Shown: piece by piece, positions 1-8,160 of the stretch | How the letters are laid out: each line of letters opens with the position of its first letter | Numbering within the stretch: the first letter of the stretch is position 1 | NCBI GenBank assembly: GCA_945870505.1 | Contig: CAMBSN010000028.1 | Location: forward strand, 1-33,537 | Direction of reading: 5' to 3' | Length of the DNA: 33,537 nt | Origin: Candidatus Kuenenia stuttgartensis | GTDB lineage: Bacteria > Planctomycetota > Planctomycetia > Pirellulales > UBA1268 | The notes under the pieces: generated by a model | What the model was told of the DNA's origin: nothing | Databases searched by the model: none | The model's input: only the letters and a program-made list of their open reading frames with translations | Made by a program: the position numbers and the translations under genes

Positions 1-2
1 TC

Positions 3-1064
3 GACGTCGAGGTCGAGCGCGGCCGGGGCGACGAGATGAACCGCATCGCGATGCGGCCCGCACTCGCCGCCACGCTGCCGCCGTGGCGGCGGGCCATTCT
101 CGGTGTCGTCGTCGCGGCCGGCGACGAGGATGACGAAGAGGCGGCGCGGATCGACTGGGTGCTGCCCGGCGGGCCCGCCGACCGTGCGGGCATCGCCGCC
201 GGTTGCCGTGTGGCCTCGGTCGTGCCACTCGACGACGCTTCGGCCGGCGGCGATGCCGTTGAGGCGCCGTCGAATGCGGCACTCGCGGGGGCGCTCGCTG
301 GCCTGGAGCCCGGGCGGAAGGTCCGCCTCGCGCTGCGACGCGGCGACGACGTGACGGCCACCGACATCGCTCTCGACGAGATGATCCGCGAGGTGCCCGA
401 TGAGGTGCCGCCGCCGGCCAGTGGCGCAGCAGCAGGCGGTGGAGCAGGTGGCGGTGTCGATGCCGTGCGGGTGGCGCGGCTCGGCGGCGCGGATGTCGCT
501 GTGCCGCCGCTGGCGATCATTCCTGCTGGGCGGAGCCCGGCGCCTCTCCTGATTTGGTTCGGCTCGCCCCACGGCGCCGTTGACGACGCGGAGGCGACCG
601 CGTGGAAGGGGGCGGCTGCGGCCGCGGGTGTGGCGGTCATCCTGCCGGGATCGCGCGACCGTCGCGAATGGAGTGGCGACGATATCGGCGGCGTGACGCG
701 GGCGATCGAATCGCTGCATGCCCTGCGACCGCTCGATGCATCCCGCGTTGCCGTCGCCGGCCGTGGCCCGGGCGGCGTGTTTGCCTGGCTCGTTGCGGAG
801 CGGTTGGGCACCGCATGCCGCGGGGTGGCTGTGCTCGATGCGCCGCTCCCGCGCCGGCTTGAGATCAACGATGCCGAACCAGGGGCGGCCACGTGGATAC
901 TGTTGGGCAGAAGTCGCGACGACGATGCAGCCCGGAGGCTCGCGACCGACCGCGACCGACTGGCCCGCGCTGGCCACGCGGTGGGCACGCTGCCGGAGTC
1001 GGGTGACGGCGGGCCGCCGGCAGCTCTCCTCTGCCGCTGGGCGGCGATGCTCGGGTTGCTCTGA
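3..1064 (+). CDS. PDZ-domain protein with C-terminal alpha/beta-hydrolase-like region (5' end truncated by window)
   Basis: Frame open to window start; PDZ-like 'VLPGGPADRAGIAAGCRV...LEPGRKVRLALRRGD'; hydrolase-like 'ESLHALRPLDASRVAVAGRGPGGVFAWLVAERL'. Confidence 0.6.
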   Translation, partial: DVEVERGRGDEMNRIAMRPALAATLPPWRRAILGVVVAAGDEDDEEAARIDWVLPGGPADRAGIAAGCRVASVVPLDDASAGGDAVEAPSNAALAGALAGLEPGRKVRLALRRGDDVTATDIALDEMIREVPDEVPPPASGAAAGGGAGGGVDAVRVARLGGADVAVPPLAIIPAGRSPAPLLIWFGSPHGAVDDAEATAWKGAAAAAGVAVILPGSRDRREWSGDDIGGVTRAIESLHALRPLDASRVAVAGRGPGGVFAWLVAERLGTACRGVAVLDAPLPRRLEINDAEPGAATWILLGRSRDDDAARRLATDRDRLARAGHAVGTLPESGDGGPPAALLCRWAAMLGLL

Positions 1065-1065
1065 C

Positions 1066-1740
1066 ATGCCCGCAGCGCTGCGGATCGTGATGGCTGACGA
1101 CGATCTCGTCGTGGTGGACAAGCCGTCCGGCATGCCGAGTGTGCCGGCGCGGACGCCGCTCGATCCGCCCGACGTGGTCGCCGTGCTGGCAGGGCGTTTT
1201 GGTCCGCTCGAGGCGGCGCATCGACTCGATCGCGACACCTCCGGGCTGCTCGTGCTCGCGCGGTCGCGGGAAGCACGATCGGGACTCGGCCGGGCGTTTG
1301 AGGAGGGGCTCGTGGAGAAGCGGTATCTGGCAGTCGTGCATGGCACGCCTTCAGAACGATCCGGCGAGATTCACCTGCCGCTGGCCGACGACGTGGCGAG
1401 CCCGCCACGCAAGCGAGTCGATCCGATCATGGGCCGCCGGGCGGTGACGCGATGGCGGGTGATCGACGTGGCCACCAGCGGCGACGCGATGACGCTCGTG
1501 GAACTTGAGCCGCTCACTGGCCGGTCGCACCAGCTTCGCGTGCATCTCGCGTGGCTGGGCTGCCCGATCGTGGGCGACCGGCTCTACGGACCGACCGACC
1601 GGCCGCAGTTCCAACTGGCTCTGCATGCCACGGCGATCACGCTGCCTCATCCCTCTGATGGCCACCGCCTGTCGCTGACCTGCCCGCCGCCCGACGCAAT
1701 TCCGTGGCGCATCCTCGCCCAGCCGGCGGGCCATGCGTAG
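1066..1740 (+). CDS. RluA-family RNA pseudouridine synthase
   Basis: Motifs 'VVDKPSGMPSVPA', 'AAHRLDRDTSGLLVLAR', 'EKRYLAVVHG', 'LTGRSHQLRVHLAWLGCPIVGDRLYG'. ATG at 1066 just after the upstream stop. Confidence 0.9.
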   Translation: MPAALRIVMADDDLVVVDKPSGMPSVPARTPLDPPDVVAVLAGRFGPLEAAHRLDRDTSGLLVLARSREARSGLGRAFEEGLVEKRYLAVVHGTPSERSGEIHLPLADDVASPPRKRVDPIMGRRAVTRWRVIDVATSGDAMTLVELEPLTGRSHQLRVHLAWLGCPIVGDRLYGPTDRPQFQLALHATAITLPHPSDGHRLSLTCPPPDAIPWRILAQPAGHA

Positions 1741-1808
1741 GCTCCGTCGATGGTCTTTGGATGCCTCATACGGTTCACACTTGATCCTCGCGCTCGAGTG
1801 CACGGTAA

Positions 1809-1840
1809 GTGAAAGCCGACCGGCCGTGAGGCCGCGGGCG
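1809..1840 (+). repeat. Intergenic repeat with GNRA-loop hairpin, copy 1
   Basis: GTGAAAGCCGACCGGCCGTGAGGCCGCGGGCG; stem CGGCC-GTGA-GGCCG. Confidence 0.7.
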
Positions 1841-1962
1841 AATCACGCTGGACGCTGCATCGTGTGGTGGTTCACCCCACGCCTCACGGCGTTGGGCTTG
1901 GACGGCGGCCGCGCGAGGCTCTTGGAGGACCCGTATCGGTCCCATCGCGCGGCGAAACCGGC

Positions 1963-3264
1963 TCACGAAGCGGTCGGCCTGAGGGCCGACGTCGAGACCT
2001 GCTGCCAGTAGCGGGAGAATCGGCCGAGGTCGCGGACCCGCGAGCGGTCGCAGAACGGCGGCCAGGGAACCGTGGCGACTTGCTGCGTCGCCGCGATCGC
2101 GGCGACGGCATGACGCGTTCGCGGGCAAGGTGTTTCACCGATCGCGACGCCGTCGCAGCCGAGCGCCGCCGCGTGGGCGGGCACGACGGTTGGCGGGTCG
2201 CCGAGGAGCAGTTCGACACGCGGCACGTCGGCGAGGCATTCGCAGAGGAATACCAGCCTCTTGAGCGACGGCCGCTCGGCGGCAAGCCAGGCGGGGTCGA
2301 GCACGAAGAGCCGCGGGGCGTCGGGAAAGGCCGCTGCCGCGGGGCTCGCGGCCGATACCGAGTTGAGCGTGAGCCAGACGAGCGGTCGCGTCGGGGCAGG
2401 GGAGGTTGGTGATGGAGCAGCGGGGCGGATCCGCAGTGGCGGTCGTGCCGCCGACTCGCTCGCGTCGGTGAACAGCCGAGCCGCGAGATTGTCGTAGCTG
2501 CCTTCGACGTCGCAGTGGCCGAGCACAGGGCAGTCGCGGCAGTGAATGCCGGAGGTGAAGGTTTCCAGGTTCTCGCGATTGAACAGATAGGGCTTGGCGG
2601 AGAAAGTGCCGGCGACCCACTGCCACGAGAGGTGGTTGCTCGCCGGATCGCCGTCGAGGAGATGCTCGAGAAACCAGTCGGCGCCCGCCCGCCAGTGCAC
2701 GCCGCGGATGTGCACCAGCCACGAGGCGAGCCACATCCGCTCGTGGTTGTGGAGCCAGCCCGTGTCGTGCAGCCTGCGGACGAAGGCGTCGATGCAGGCC
2801 ATCCCGGTCCGGGCTTCCAGGACGTCGTCGGGGACCACGTCGAGCCGCGGCCGTCGCCAGCGTGCCGCCGGGGCTTCAAGGTCCTCGTGGATGCCATCGC
2901 CGACCGCGAGATACACCTGCCCCCAGTAGTCGCGCCAGCCGAGTTCGGAAACGAGCTTCAGCGCCTGCGCGGGATCGGCCACGCGGGCCACGGCCGCGTC
3001 GCGAACCTCCGCGAGCGAAAGCACGCCGTGACGGATCCACGGCGAAAGTCTGGTGACGGCGCCGGCAACGTGGTTGCGGGTCTGGCCGTAGGCGAGCGGG
3101 TCGATCACCTCGAGGTGCCGCACCGCGGCGACCCGCCCGCCGGCATGAGAGCCATCGGGCACCACGCCGCGGCCCGCCCCCACGGCCACCTCTGGGAGCA
3201 ACTGGCGGAGTTCACTGATCAGATCGTGCCGCGACCGCGACAGCAGGTGGGTGAGATGCTTCAT
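1963..3264 (-). CDS. Photolyase/cryptochrome-like protein: FAD-binding domain followed by C-terminal photolyase-type alpha/beta domain
   Basis: FAD-domain motifs 'GGRVAAVRHL..YGQTRNHVAGAVTRLSPWIRHGVLS', 'ELGWRDYWGQVY', 'GMACIDAFVRRLHDTGWLHNHERMWLASWLV', 'DGDPASNHLSWQWVAGTFSAKPYLFN'. C-terminal 'RPLVWLTLNS...RLFVLDPAWLA...KRLVFLCECLADV..VELLLGDPPTVVPAHAAALGCDGV'. Start chosen at internal ATG (MKHLTHLL). Confidence 0.85.
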   Translation of the reverse strand: MKHLTHLLSRSRHDLISELRQLLPEVAVGAGRGVVPDGSHAGGRVAAVRHLEVIDPLAYGQTRNHVAGAVTRLSPWIRHGVLSLAEVRDAAVARVADPAQALKLVSELGWRDYWGQVYLAVGDGIHEDLEAPAARWRRPRLDVVPDDVLEARTGMACIDAFVRRLHDTGWLHNHERMWLASWLVHIRGVHWRAGADWFLEHLLDGDPASNHLSWQWVAGTFSAKPYLFNRENLETFTSGIHCRDCPVLGHCDVEGSYDNLAARLFTDASESAARPPLRIRPAAPSPTSPAPTRPLVWLTLNSVSAASPAAAAFPDAPRLFVLDPAWLAAERPSLKRLVFLCECLADVPRVELLLGDPPTVVPAHAAALGCDGVAIGETPCPRTRHAVAAIAATQQVATVPWPPFCDRSRVRDLGRFSRYWQQVSTSALRPTAS

Positions 3265-3735
3265 TGGGGGATGCGGATCCGTGTTGCGATGTCCTCGGAA
3301 CACGGTAGCCACTGCTGCGGCGGTGGGCAGTGCCGTGCCAGCAAAACGCGCTCTGGGACCAAACGGCTGCGACGCGAGATCTCTCCCGCGGCGCTCGTGC
3401 CCGCTTTTTTCCCGGCAAAACAGCATGGACGCGGTCTGGCCTGAGAGTCGACCCCATTGCGGCACGGCCTTTGCTGGGTGTTCCCGACAAACACCGTTCA
3501 CTGCCGGGTGGCCCGACCTTCGAGGCCGCCAATGTGGTCTTGCCCGCCGCGCCGGCACAGCGTCCGGAAGGATGCCCCACCACGGCTTGGGTGAGTGCTC
3601 CGCCTACACTCGCCCAGGCCGGGGCATGCGCGAACGTCGCCTGCCCGTATCCATTCCGGCACATCCTTGTGGACGCGGCTCCCAAGGGGGTAGCCTTGCA
3701 GATCCTTGCGTTCACCCCTCCCCCGAAGGCCCCCC

Positions 3736-4083
3736 GTGAAGCTGATCATCGCCATCATCCAGCCGGCCAAACTCGAGGCGGTGAAGCAGACACTCTCCGA
3801 GGTCGAGGTGTTTCGGCTCACGGTCCTCGACGTCCAGGGCTTCGGCCGACAACGCGGCCACGCGGAGACCTACCGCGGCCACGAGATTTCGGTGAACCTG
3901 ATCCGCAAGGTTCAGTTGCAGATCGCGGTCAACGATGACTTTGTCGAGCCGACGATTGCGGCGATCGTGAAAGGGAGCCGCTCCGGCGAGCACGGCGAGA
4001 TCGGCGACGGCAAGATCTTCGTGCTGCCGATGGACGAGTGCGTCCGCATCCGCACCGGCGAGCGGGGCGGCGAGGCGATCTGA
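3736..4083 (+). CDS. glnB: Nitrogen regulatory protein P-II family
   Basis: 'MKLIIAIIQPAKLEAVKQTLSEV...VQGFGRQRGHAETYRG...IGDGKIFVLPMDECVRIRTGERGGEAI'; GTG start. Confidence 0.9.
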   Translation: MKLIIAIIQPAKLEAVKQTLSEVEVFRLTVLDVQGFGRQRGHAETYRGHEISVNLIRKVQLQIAVNDDFVEPTIAAIVKGSRSGEHGEIGDGKIFVLPMDECVRIRTGERGGEAI

Positions 4084-4085
4084 AT

Positions 4086-4209
4086 GTCACGGCTGCCGGG
4101 CCATCCTGGCCCCGGCAGCCTTGGGTCGGCCGAGGGCAACGCCAAGGGTTGCCTTGGCCGACGGCACGGCATCCTGCCGTGAGGCGTCACGGCTGCCGGG
4201 CCATCCTGG
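4086..4209. repeat. Hairpin cluster downstream of PII gene with exact 24-nt direct repeat
   Basis: GTCACGGCTGCCGGGCCATCCTGG at 4086-4109 and 4186-4209; hairpins at 4091-4120, 4125-4162 and ~4166-4180. Confidence 0.75.
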
Positions 4210-4215
4210 TTTGCC

Positions 4216-4379
4216 GTAGCACGGGTTTTCAACCTCTGTGCCGCACCGCGAGGGGCTGCCCATGCCCATCGCCGGACGCTCGCTACGGGCTCCGGCCCTC
4301 CGCTCGCTCGATGCTGACTTCGCTCCGCCATCCTGGCTGCGCTCGTCAGCAACGCCGGCTCCCGGGCCCGGGCAGCCCC
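4216..4379 (+). repeat. Composite repeat: REP-like GTAG palindrome + ~128-bp inverted-repeat element (copy A)
   Basis: GTAGCACGGGTTTTCAACCTCTGTG (4216-4240), then GGGGCTGCCCATGCCC...GGGCCCGGGCAGCCCC (4252-4379). Confidence 0.85.
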
Positions 4380-4397
4380 TCGCTGATCCCCCGTGTC

Positions 4398-4427
4398 GTG
4401 AAAGCCGACGGCCGTAAGGCCGCGGGC
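4398..4427 (+). repeat. Intergenic repeat with GNRA-loop hairpin, copy 2
   Basis: GTGAAAGCCGACGGCCGTAAGGCCGCGGGC; stem CGGCC-GTAA-GGCCG. Confidence 0.7.
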
Positions 4428-4523
4428 TCTTGGTGGTACGTTGCGTTGGTCTTCCTCTCGGGTTTCACCGAAAAAACCACGAACGTTGGCTCAACGAGGT
4501 ACGACGTTCACGTGTGACCCGTC

Positions 4524-5075
4524 TTAGTTCGACTCGCCCTCAGAAGGTTCGGTCGACTCGCCCTTGGACAGTTCCGACGCCTCGGTCGCCTCGTCCTCGG
4601 AGTCGCTCTCCGAATCGTCCGCCGACTCATCCTCAGGTGCCGGGGTCGACTCGCTCTCAACCAGGTCGAGCGACTCGCCCTCCCGCAGTGCGTTGCCAAA
4701 TACGGACCAGACCACGCCGTCACCGACGACGGACAGCGACATGCGGCCCTCCGCGGTCACGATCACGCTCAAACCGCGGCCGTGTTCCACGCCAGAAAGA
4801 AGCCACTGGCCCTCCGACTCATGAGCCGTATCGAGTTTTGTGACCTCGCCGCGCCGCGACTTGGGCGCCAGGAGCGTCAGTTCCTTCGTGGACGTGTCCA
4901 AGCGAAAGAACGTGGGACGTTCCCGATCGCCCGTGTCGGGAGGACCCACCGTACCGTCCTCGTCCACCGCGACGCCCGACGTGACGGAACAAATCCACGT
5001 CTGGCCGGCCCACGCGTTGCCGCACGCCAGATTAGCCGCCAAGGCCACCAGCACCATCCATGTCGCTTTCGTCAT
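4524..5075 (-). CDS. Hypothetical secreted protein with acidic Ser/Glu/Asp-rich C-terminus
   Basis: Signal-peptide-like 'MTKATWMVLVALAANLACGNAWA'; C-terminal tail 'EDESADDSESDSEDEATEASELSKGESTEPSEGESN'. Confidence 0.65.
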   Translation of the reverse strand: MTKATWMVLVALAANLACGNAWAGQTWICSVTSGVAVDEDGTVGPPDTGDRERPTFFRLDTSTKELTLLAPKSRRGEVTKLDTAHESEGQWLLSGVEHGRGLSVIVTAEGRMSLSVVGDGVVWSVFGNALREGESLDLVESESTPAPEDESADDSESDSEDEATEASELSKGESTEPSEGESN

Positions 5076-5164
5076 GACGCTCTTTACTCCTTTGAAAATG
5101 GATTGTTGGATTCACTGCTCGGAGGCAATGCGCGCCGGGCCGTATGCCGATCGCGTTTCCGGCC

Positions 5165-5707
5165 TCATCGCACCGTGTAGCCCTTCGCCTCCATGGCGGC
5201 CATGAAGTTCCTATTCCACACCGCGAACTGCTGCTGGTAGGCCGCCGTGGCTGCATCGGCGGAACCGCCTGCTGTTTTCACGGCCCGCCGCGACCGCATT
5301 CCGCCGGTCAGGCCCGCAGCTGCGGAACCCATGGCCGCGCCTCTGCCCGCGTCGCCGCCAATGGCACCGACGGCGGCACCCAGCAGAGCGCCACCTGCCG
5401 CGCCCCTCACGGCGCCACCGCGAGCAGCGCCAGCCGCATCGGTCGCGGCGTGGCTCTGCTGATCGAGTTGCGCTTTTGCCTGGTAGGGATCCCAACGCGT
5501 CTGCTGTGTCGCCCAGTCGTACGCGGCGGCTTCATCCTGCCGCTGCTGTTCGGGGGTCTGGCTTCGCGCCGGGAAGATTGCCAGGTTGCCGGGATTGTTG
5601 CTGAGCGAGGGGGGGCCGGCCTGGGCCGAGGTGGCGGCCACCATGATTGCTGCGATGGCCACCACGGCCATGCGCCGTCCCGTCTTCTGCTCGAACTGCG
5701 TGCGCAT
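5165..5707 (-). CDS. Secreted glycine-zipper family protein
   Basis: Signal peptide 'MAVVAIAAIMVAATSAQA'; Gly/Ala zipper 'GAARGGAVRGAAGGALLGAAVGAIGGDAGRGAAMGSAAAGLTGG'. Start set at MRTQFEQ because the upstream ORF extension runs into a repeat. Confidence 0.7.
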   Translation of the reverse strand: MRTQFEQKTGRRMAVVAIAAIMVAATSAQAGPPSLSNNPGNLAIFPARSQTPEQQRQDEAAAYDWATQQTRWDPYQAKAQLDQQSHAATDAAGAARGGAVRGAAGGALLGAAVGAIGGDAGRGAAMGSAAAGLTGGMRSRRAVKTAGGSADAATAAYQQQFAVWNRNFMAAMEAKGYTVR

Positions 5708-5798
5708 CACGATGTCTCCATTGGTTGAGCCCTCCCACGGGCGGCGGGCTTGTACGCGACCGCGATTTCCGGGGGGAAGACCAGATTGGTGTCTGTCG

Positions 5799-6054
5799 GT
5801 AGCACAGGTTTTCAACCTGTGTGTCTGGACCGTCGGTGCGTGGTGGCTCGGGGCTGCCCATGCCCATCGCCGGACGCTCGCTACGGCCTCCGGCTGTCGC
5901 GCCGTCGCCGCCGTCCCGGCGTCGACTCCGGCTTACGGTCGCCGGGCGCAGCCCGGCTCCCAGCATCCGGCCCTCGGCTCGCTCGATGCTGACTTCGCTC
6001 CGCCATCCTGGCTGCGCTCGTCAGCAACGCCGGCTCCCGGGCACGGGCAGCCCC
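5799..6054 (+). repeat. Composite repeat (copy B) with 77-bp internal module
   Basis: GTAGCACAGGTTTTCAACCTGTG (5799-5821), inverted-repeat element 5850-6054 (205 bp). Confidence 0.85.
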
Positions 6055-6072
6055 TCGCTGCATCGTTCCCTC

Positions 6073-6163
6073 GTAGCACAGGTTGTCAACCTGTGTCATG
6101 GGGCAGCGCAGGTTGAAAACCTACGCTACCGACCACATCCGTAGCACAGGTTTTTCACCTGCG
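6073..6163. repeat. Cluster of three REP-like palindromes in mixed orientation
   Basis: 6073-6095 forward, ~6107-6129 reverse (revcomp GTAGCGTAGGTTTTCAACCTGCG), 6141-6163 forward. Confidence 0.85.
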
Positions 6164-6174
6164 CTCGCCGACGC

Positions 6175-7719
6175 TCACGCACGCTGCGGATGCAGCCGCG
6201 GGCCGCCGCCGAGGGCGAGCCGATTCGTGGCGGCGAGGAATGCTTTCGCCGAGGCCTCGAGTGAGTCGGTGGAAACGCCGCGGCCTCGCTGCACCTGACC
6301 CGCGTGCTCGAGTTCCACCGTCACTTCGGCCTGCGCGTCTTTGCCCACCGTCACCGCCTGCACGCGAAAGTCACGGCAGACCGTCGTGATGCCGGTCAGC
6401 TTCTCGATCGCCAGAAAGATCCCGTCGATCGGGCCGTCGCCGGCCGTGATCGTCGCCGACTGCGGCTGGCCGTCCTGGAGCACGCGGAGCGTGACGGTTG
6501 GAGCCGCCCCCGACGCGCTCGTGAGGGTGTAGCCCTCGTAGACGAACTGCTCCGGGAGTGCGGAGAACTCCTGCTCGCAGAGCGCCGCGATGTCGCCGTC
6601 GTAGATCTCCTTTTTGCGGTCGGCGAGCAGCTTGAATCGCTCGAAGACCGTCTGCAGCTGCTCAGGGGTGAGCTGGTAGCCGAGCGCCTTCGCCCGGTCG
6701 GCGAGCGCGGCCCGGCCGCTGTGCTTGCCGAGCACGAGGTCGGTTCGCTCCAGTCCCACGTCCTCCGGTCGCATGATCTCGTAGGTGCGCGGCTCCTTGA
6801 GCATGCCGTCCTGGTGGATGCCCGATTCGTGGGCGAAGGCGTTCTTGCCCACGATCGCCTTGTTTCGCGGCACCTGGATGCCGGTGATGGTGGCCACCAG
6901 CCGACTGGTTGGCACGAGCTTCTGCGTGACGATCCGCGTGGAGCACTGGTAGTAGTCGCCCCGCGTGCGCAGCGCCATCACCACTTCCTCGAGCGAACAG
7001 TTGCCCGCCCGCTCGCCGAGGCCGTTGATCGTGCACTCGATCTGTCCGGCCCCCGCCTCGACGGCTGCCAGGCTGTTGGCCACGGCGAGGCCGAGGTCGT
7101 CGTGGCAGTGGGTGCTGATCACCGCCTTGTCGATGTTCGGCACGCGGTCCACCAGGCTCTTGATCACACGGTGCATGTGCGTGGGGGTGGCGTAACCGAC
7201 GGTGTCGGGAATGTTCACCGTTGTCGCGCCCGCGGCGATCACCGCCTCGACCACGCGGCAGAGGAAGTCGATCTCGGTGCGGGCCGCGTCCTCGGGCGAG
7301 AACTCGATGTCGGCGCAGTGGCCCCGCGCCCGCGTCACACCGGCGACGGCGCGGGCAAGCACCTCCGCCTCGGTCATTCGTAGCTTGAACTCACGGTGGA
7401 TCGAACTGGTCGCGAGAAACACGTGGATCCGGGGCTGCTCCGCGGCCTTGAGCGCTTCCCAGGCCCGGTCGATGTCGGCGTCGTTGCAGCGGGCGAGGCC
7501 GCAGAGCGCCGAGCCCTTCACCACCTTCGCAATCTCGCGCACGCTCTCGAAGTCGCCCGGCGATGCGATCGGGAAGCCGGCCTCGATGACGTCCACCCCG
7601 AGCAGCACGAGGGCCTGGGCGACCTCCAGCTTCTCGGTGAGGTTCATGCTCGCCCCGGGCGACTGCTCGCCGTCGCGGAGCGTGGTGTCGAAGATGCGGA
7701 TCGGGCGGGGTGTGGTCAT
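6175..7719 (-). CDS. leuA: 2-isopropylmalate synthase
   Basis: '[31 protein letters not shown]', '[39 protein letters not shown]', '[20 protein letters not shown]', C-terminal LeuA regulatory-like domain. Confidence 0.95.
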   Translation of the reverse strand: MTTPRPIRIFDTTLRDGEQSPGASMNLTEKLEVAQALVLLGVDVIEAGFPIASPGDFESVREIAKVVKGSALCGLARCNDADIDRAWEALKAAEQPRIHVFLATSSIHREFKLRMTEAEVLARAVAGVTRARGHCADIEFSPEDAARTEIDFLCRVVEAVIAAGATTVNIPDTVGYATPTHMHRVIKSLVDRVPNIDKAVISTHCHDDLGLAVANSLAAVEAGAGQIECTINGLGERAGNCSLEEVVMALRTRGDYYQCSTRIVTQKLVPTSRLVATITGIQVPRNKAIVGKNAFAHESGIHQDGMLKEPRTYEIMRPEDVGLERTDLVLGKHSGRAALADRAKALGYQLTPEQLQTVFERFKLLADRKKEIYDGDIAALCEQEFSALPEQFVYEGYTLTSASGAAPTVTLRVLQDGQPQSATITAGDGPIDGIFLAIEKLTGITTVCRDFRVQAVTVGKDAQAEVTVELEHAGQVQRGRGVSTDSLEASAKAFLAATNRLALGGGPRLHPQRA

Positions 7720-7860
7720 GGGAAATCCAGCGTGCCGGAGAGTCTCTCATCGTAGCCGGCGGCATGGCGGCCGGCACCCGCTCCACCGGCCGCACGGCGG
7801 GGACGGGGTTTTGTAGACTCGCCGTACCCGATCACCGACCCAACCGGAGCCACCGCCACG

Positions 7861-8160
7861 ATGACGCTGCGGGAGTTTCAAGACCTGATCCGCGCCATGT
7901 ACCACGACAAAGACGCCTCGCGGGGCGTCGAGGGTACGTTCATGTGGCTCACGGAGGAAATCGGCGAACTCGCCACGGCCCTCCGCAGCGGCACGCACGA
8001 GGAGCAGGCACTCGAGTTTGCCGACGTGCTCGCCTGGCTGGTGACGATCGCCAACGTCGTCGGCGTCGATCTCGACGACGCCGTCCGCCGCAAATACGGC
8101 ACCGGCTGTCCGGGATGCGGCCAGTTTGTCTGCACCTGCCCCGACGCGGAGAAGCCATGA
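7861..8160 (+). CDS. MazG-like nucleotide pyrophosphohydrolase with Cys-rich C-terminus
   Basis: 'TLREFQDLIRAMY', 'FMWLTEEIGELATALR', 'LEFADVLAWLVTIANVVGVDLDDAVRRKYG', tail 'CPGCGQFVCTC'. Confidence 0.85.
   Translation: MTLREFQDLIRAMYHDKDASRGVEGTFMWLTEEIGELATALRSGTHEEQALEFADVLAWLVTIANVVGVDLDDAVRRKYGTGCPGCGQFVCTCPDAEKP

Noticed and set aside
2515-3444. + strand ORF of 309 aa opposite the photolyase-like gene
   Set aside because: No motif support; the minus-strand frame has strong photolyase FAD-domain motifs.
3265-3735. ~470-bp gap between the photolyase-like and PII genes as a possible ncRNA or small gene locus
   Set aside because: Only overlapping low-quality ORFs and no convincing hairpin or conserved motif could be read; likely a divergent promoter region.
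5532-6168. Several ORFs (e.g. 5532..5966 -, 5881..6099 -, 6083..6298 +, 19444..19872 -) encoding recurrent peptides such as QVENLCYG / STGFQPV
   Set aside because: These are translations of the GTAG-palindrome and inverted-repeat elements in different frames, not a protein family.
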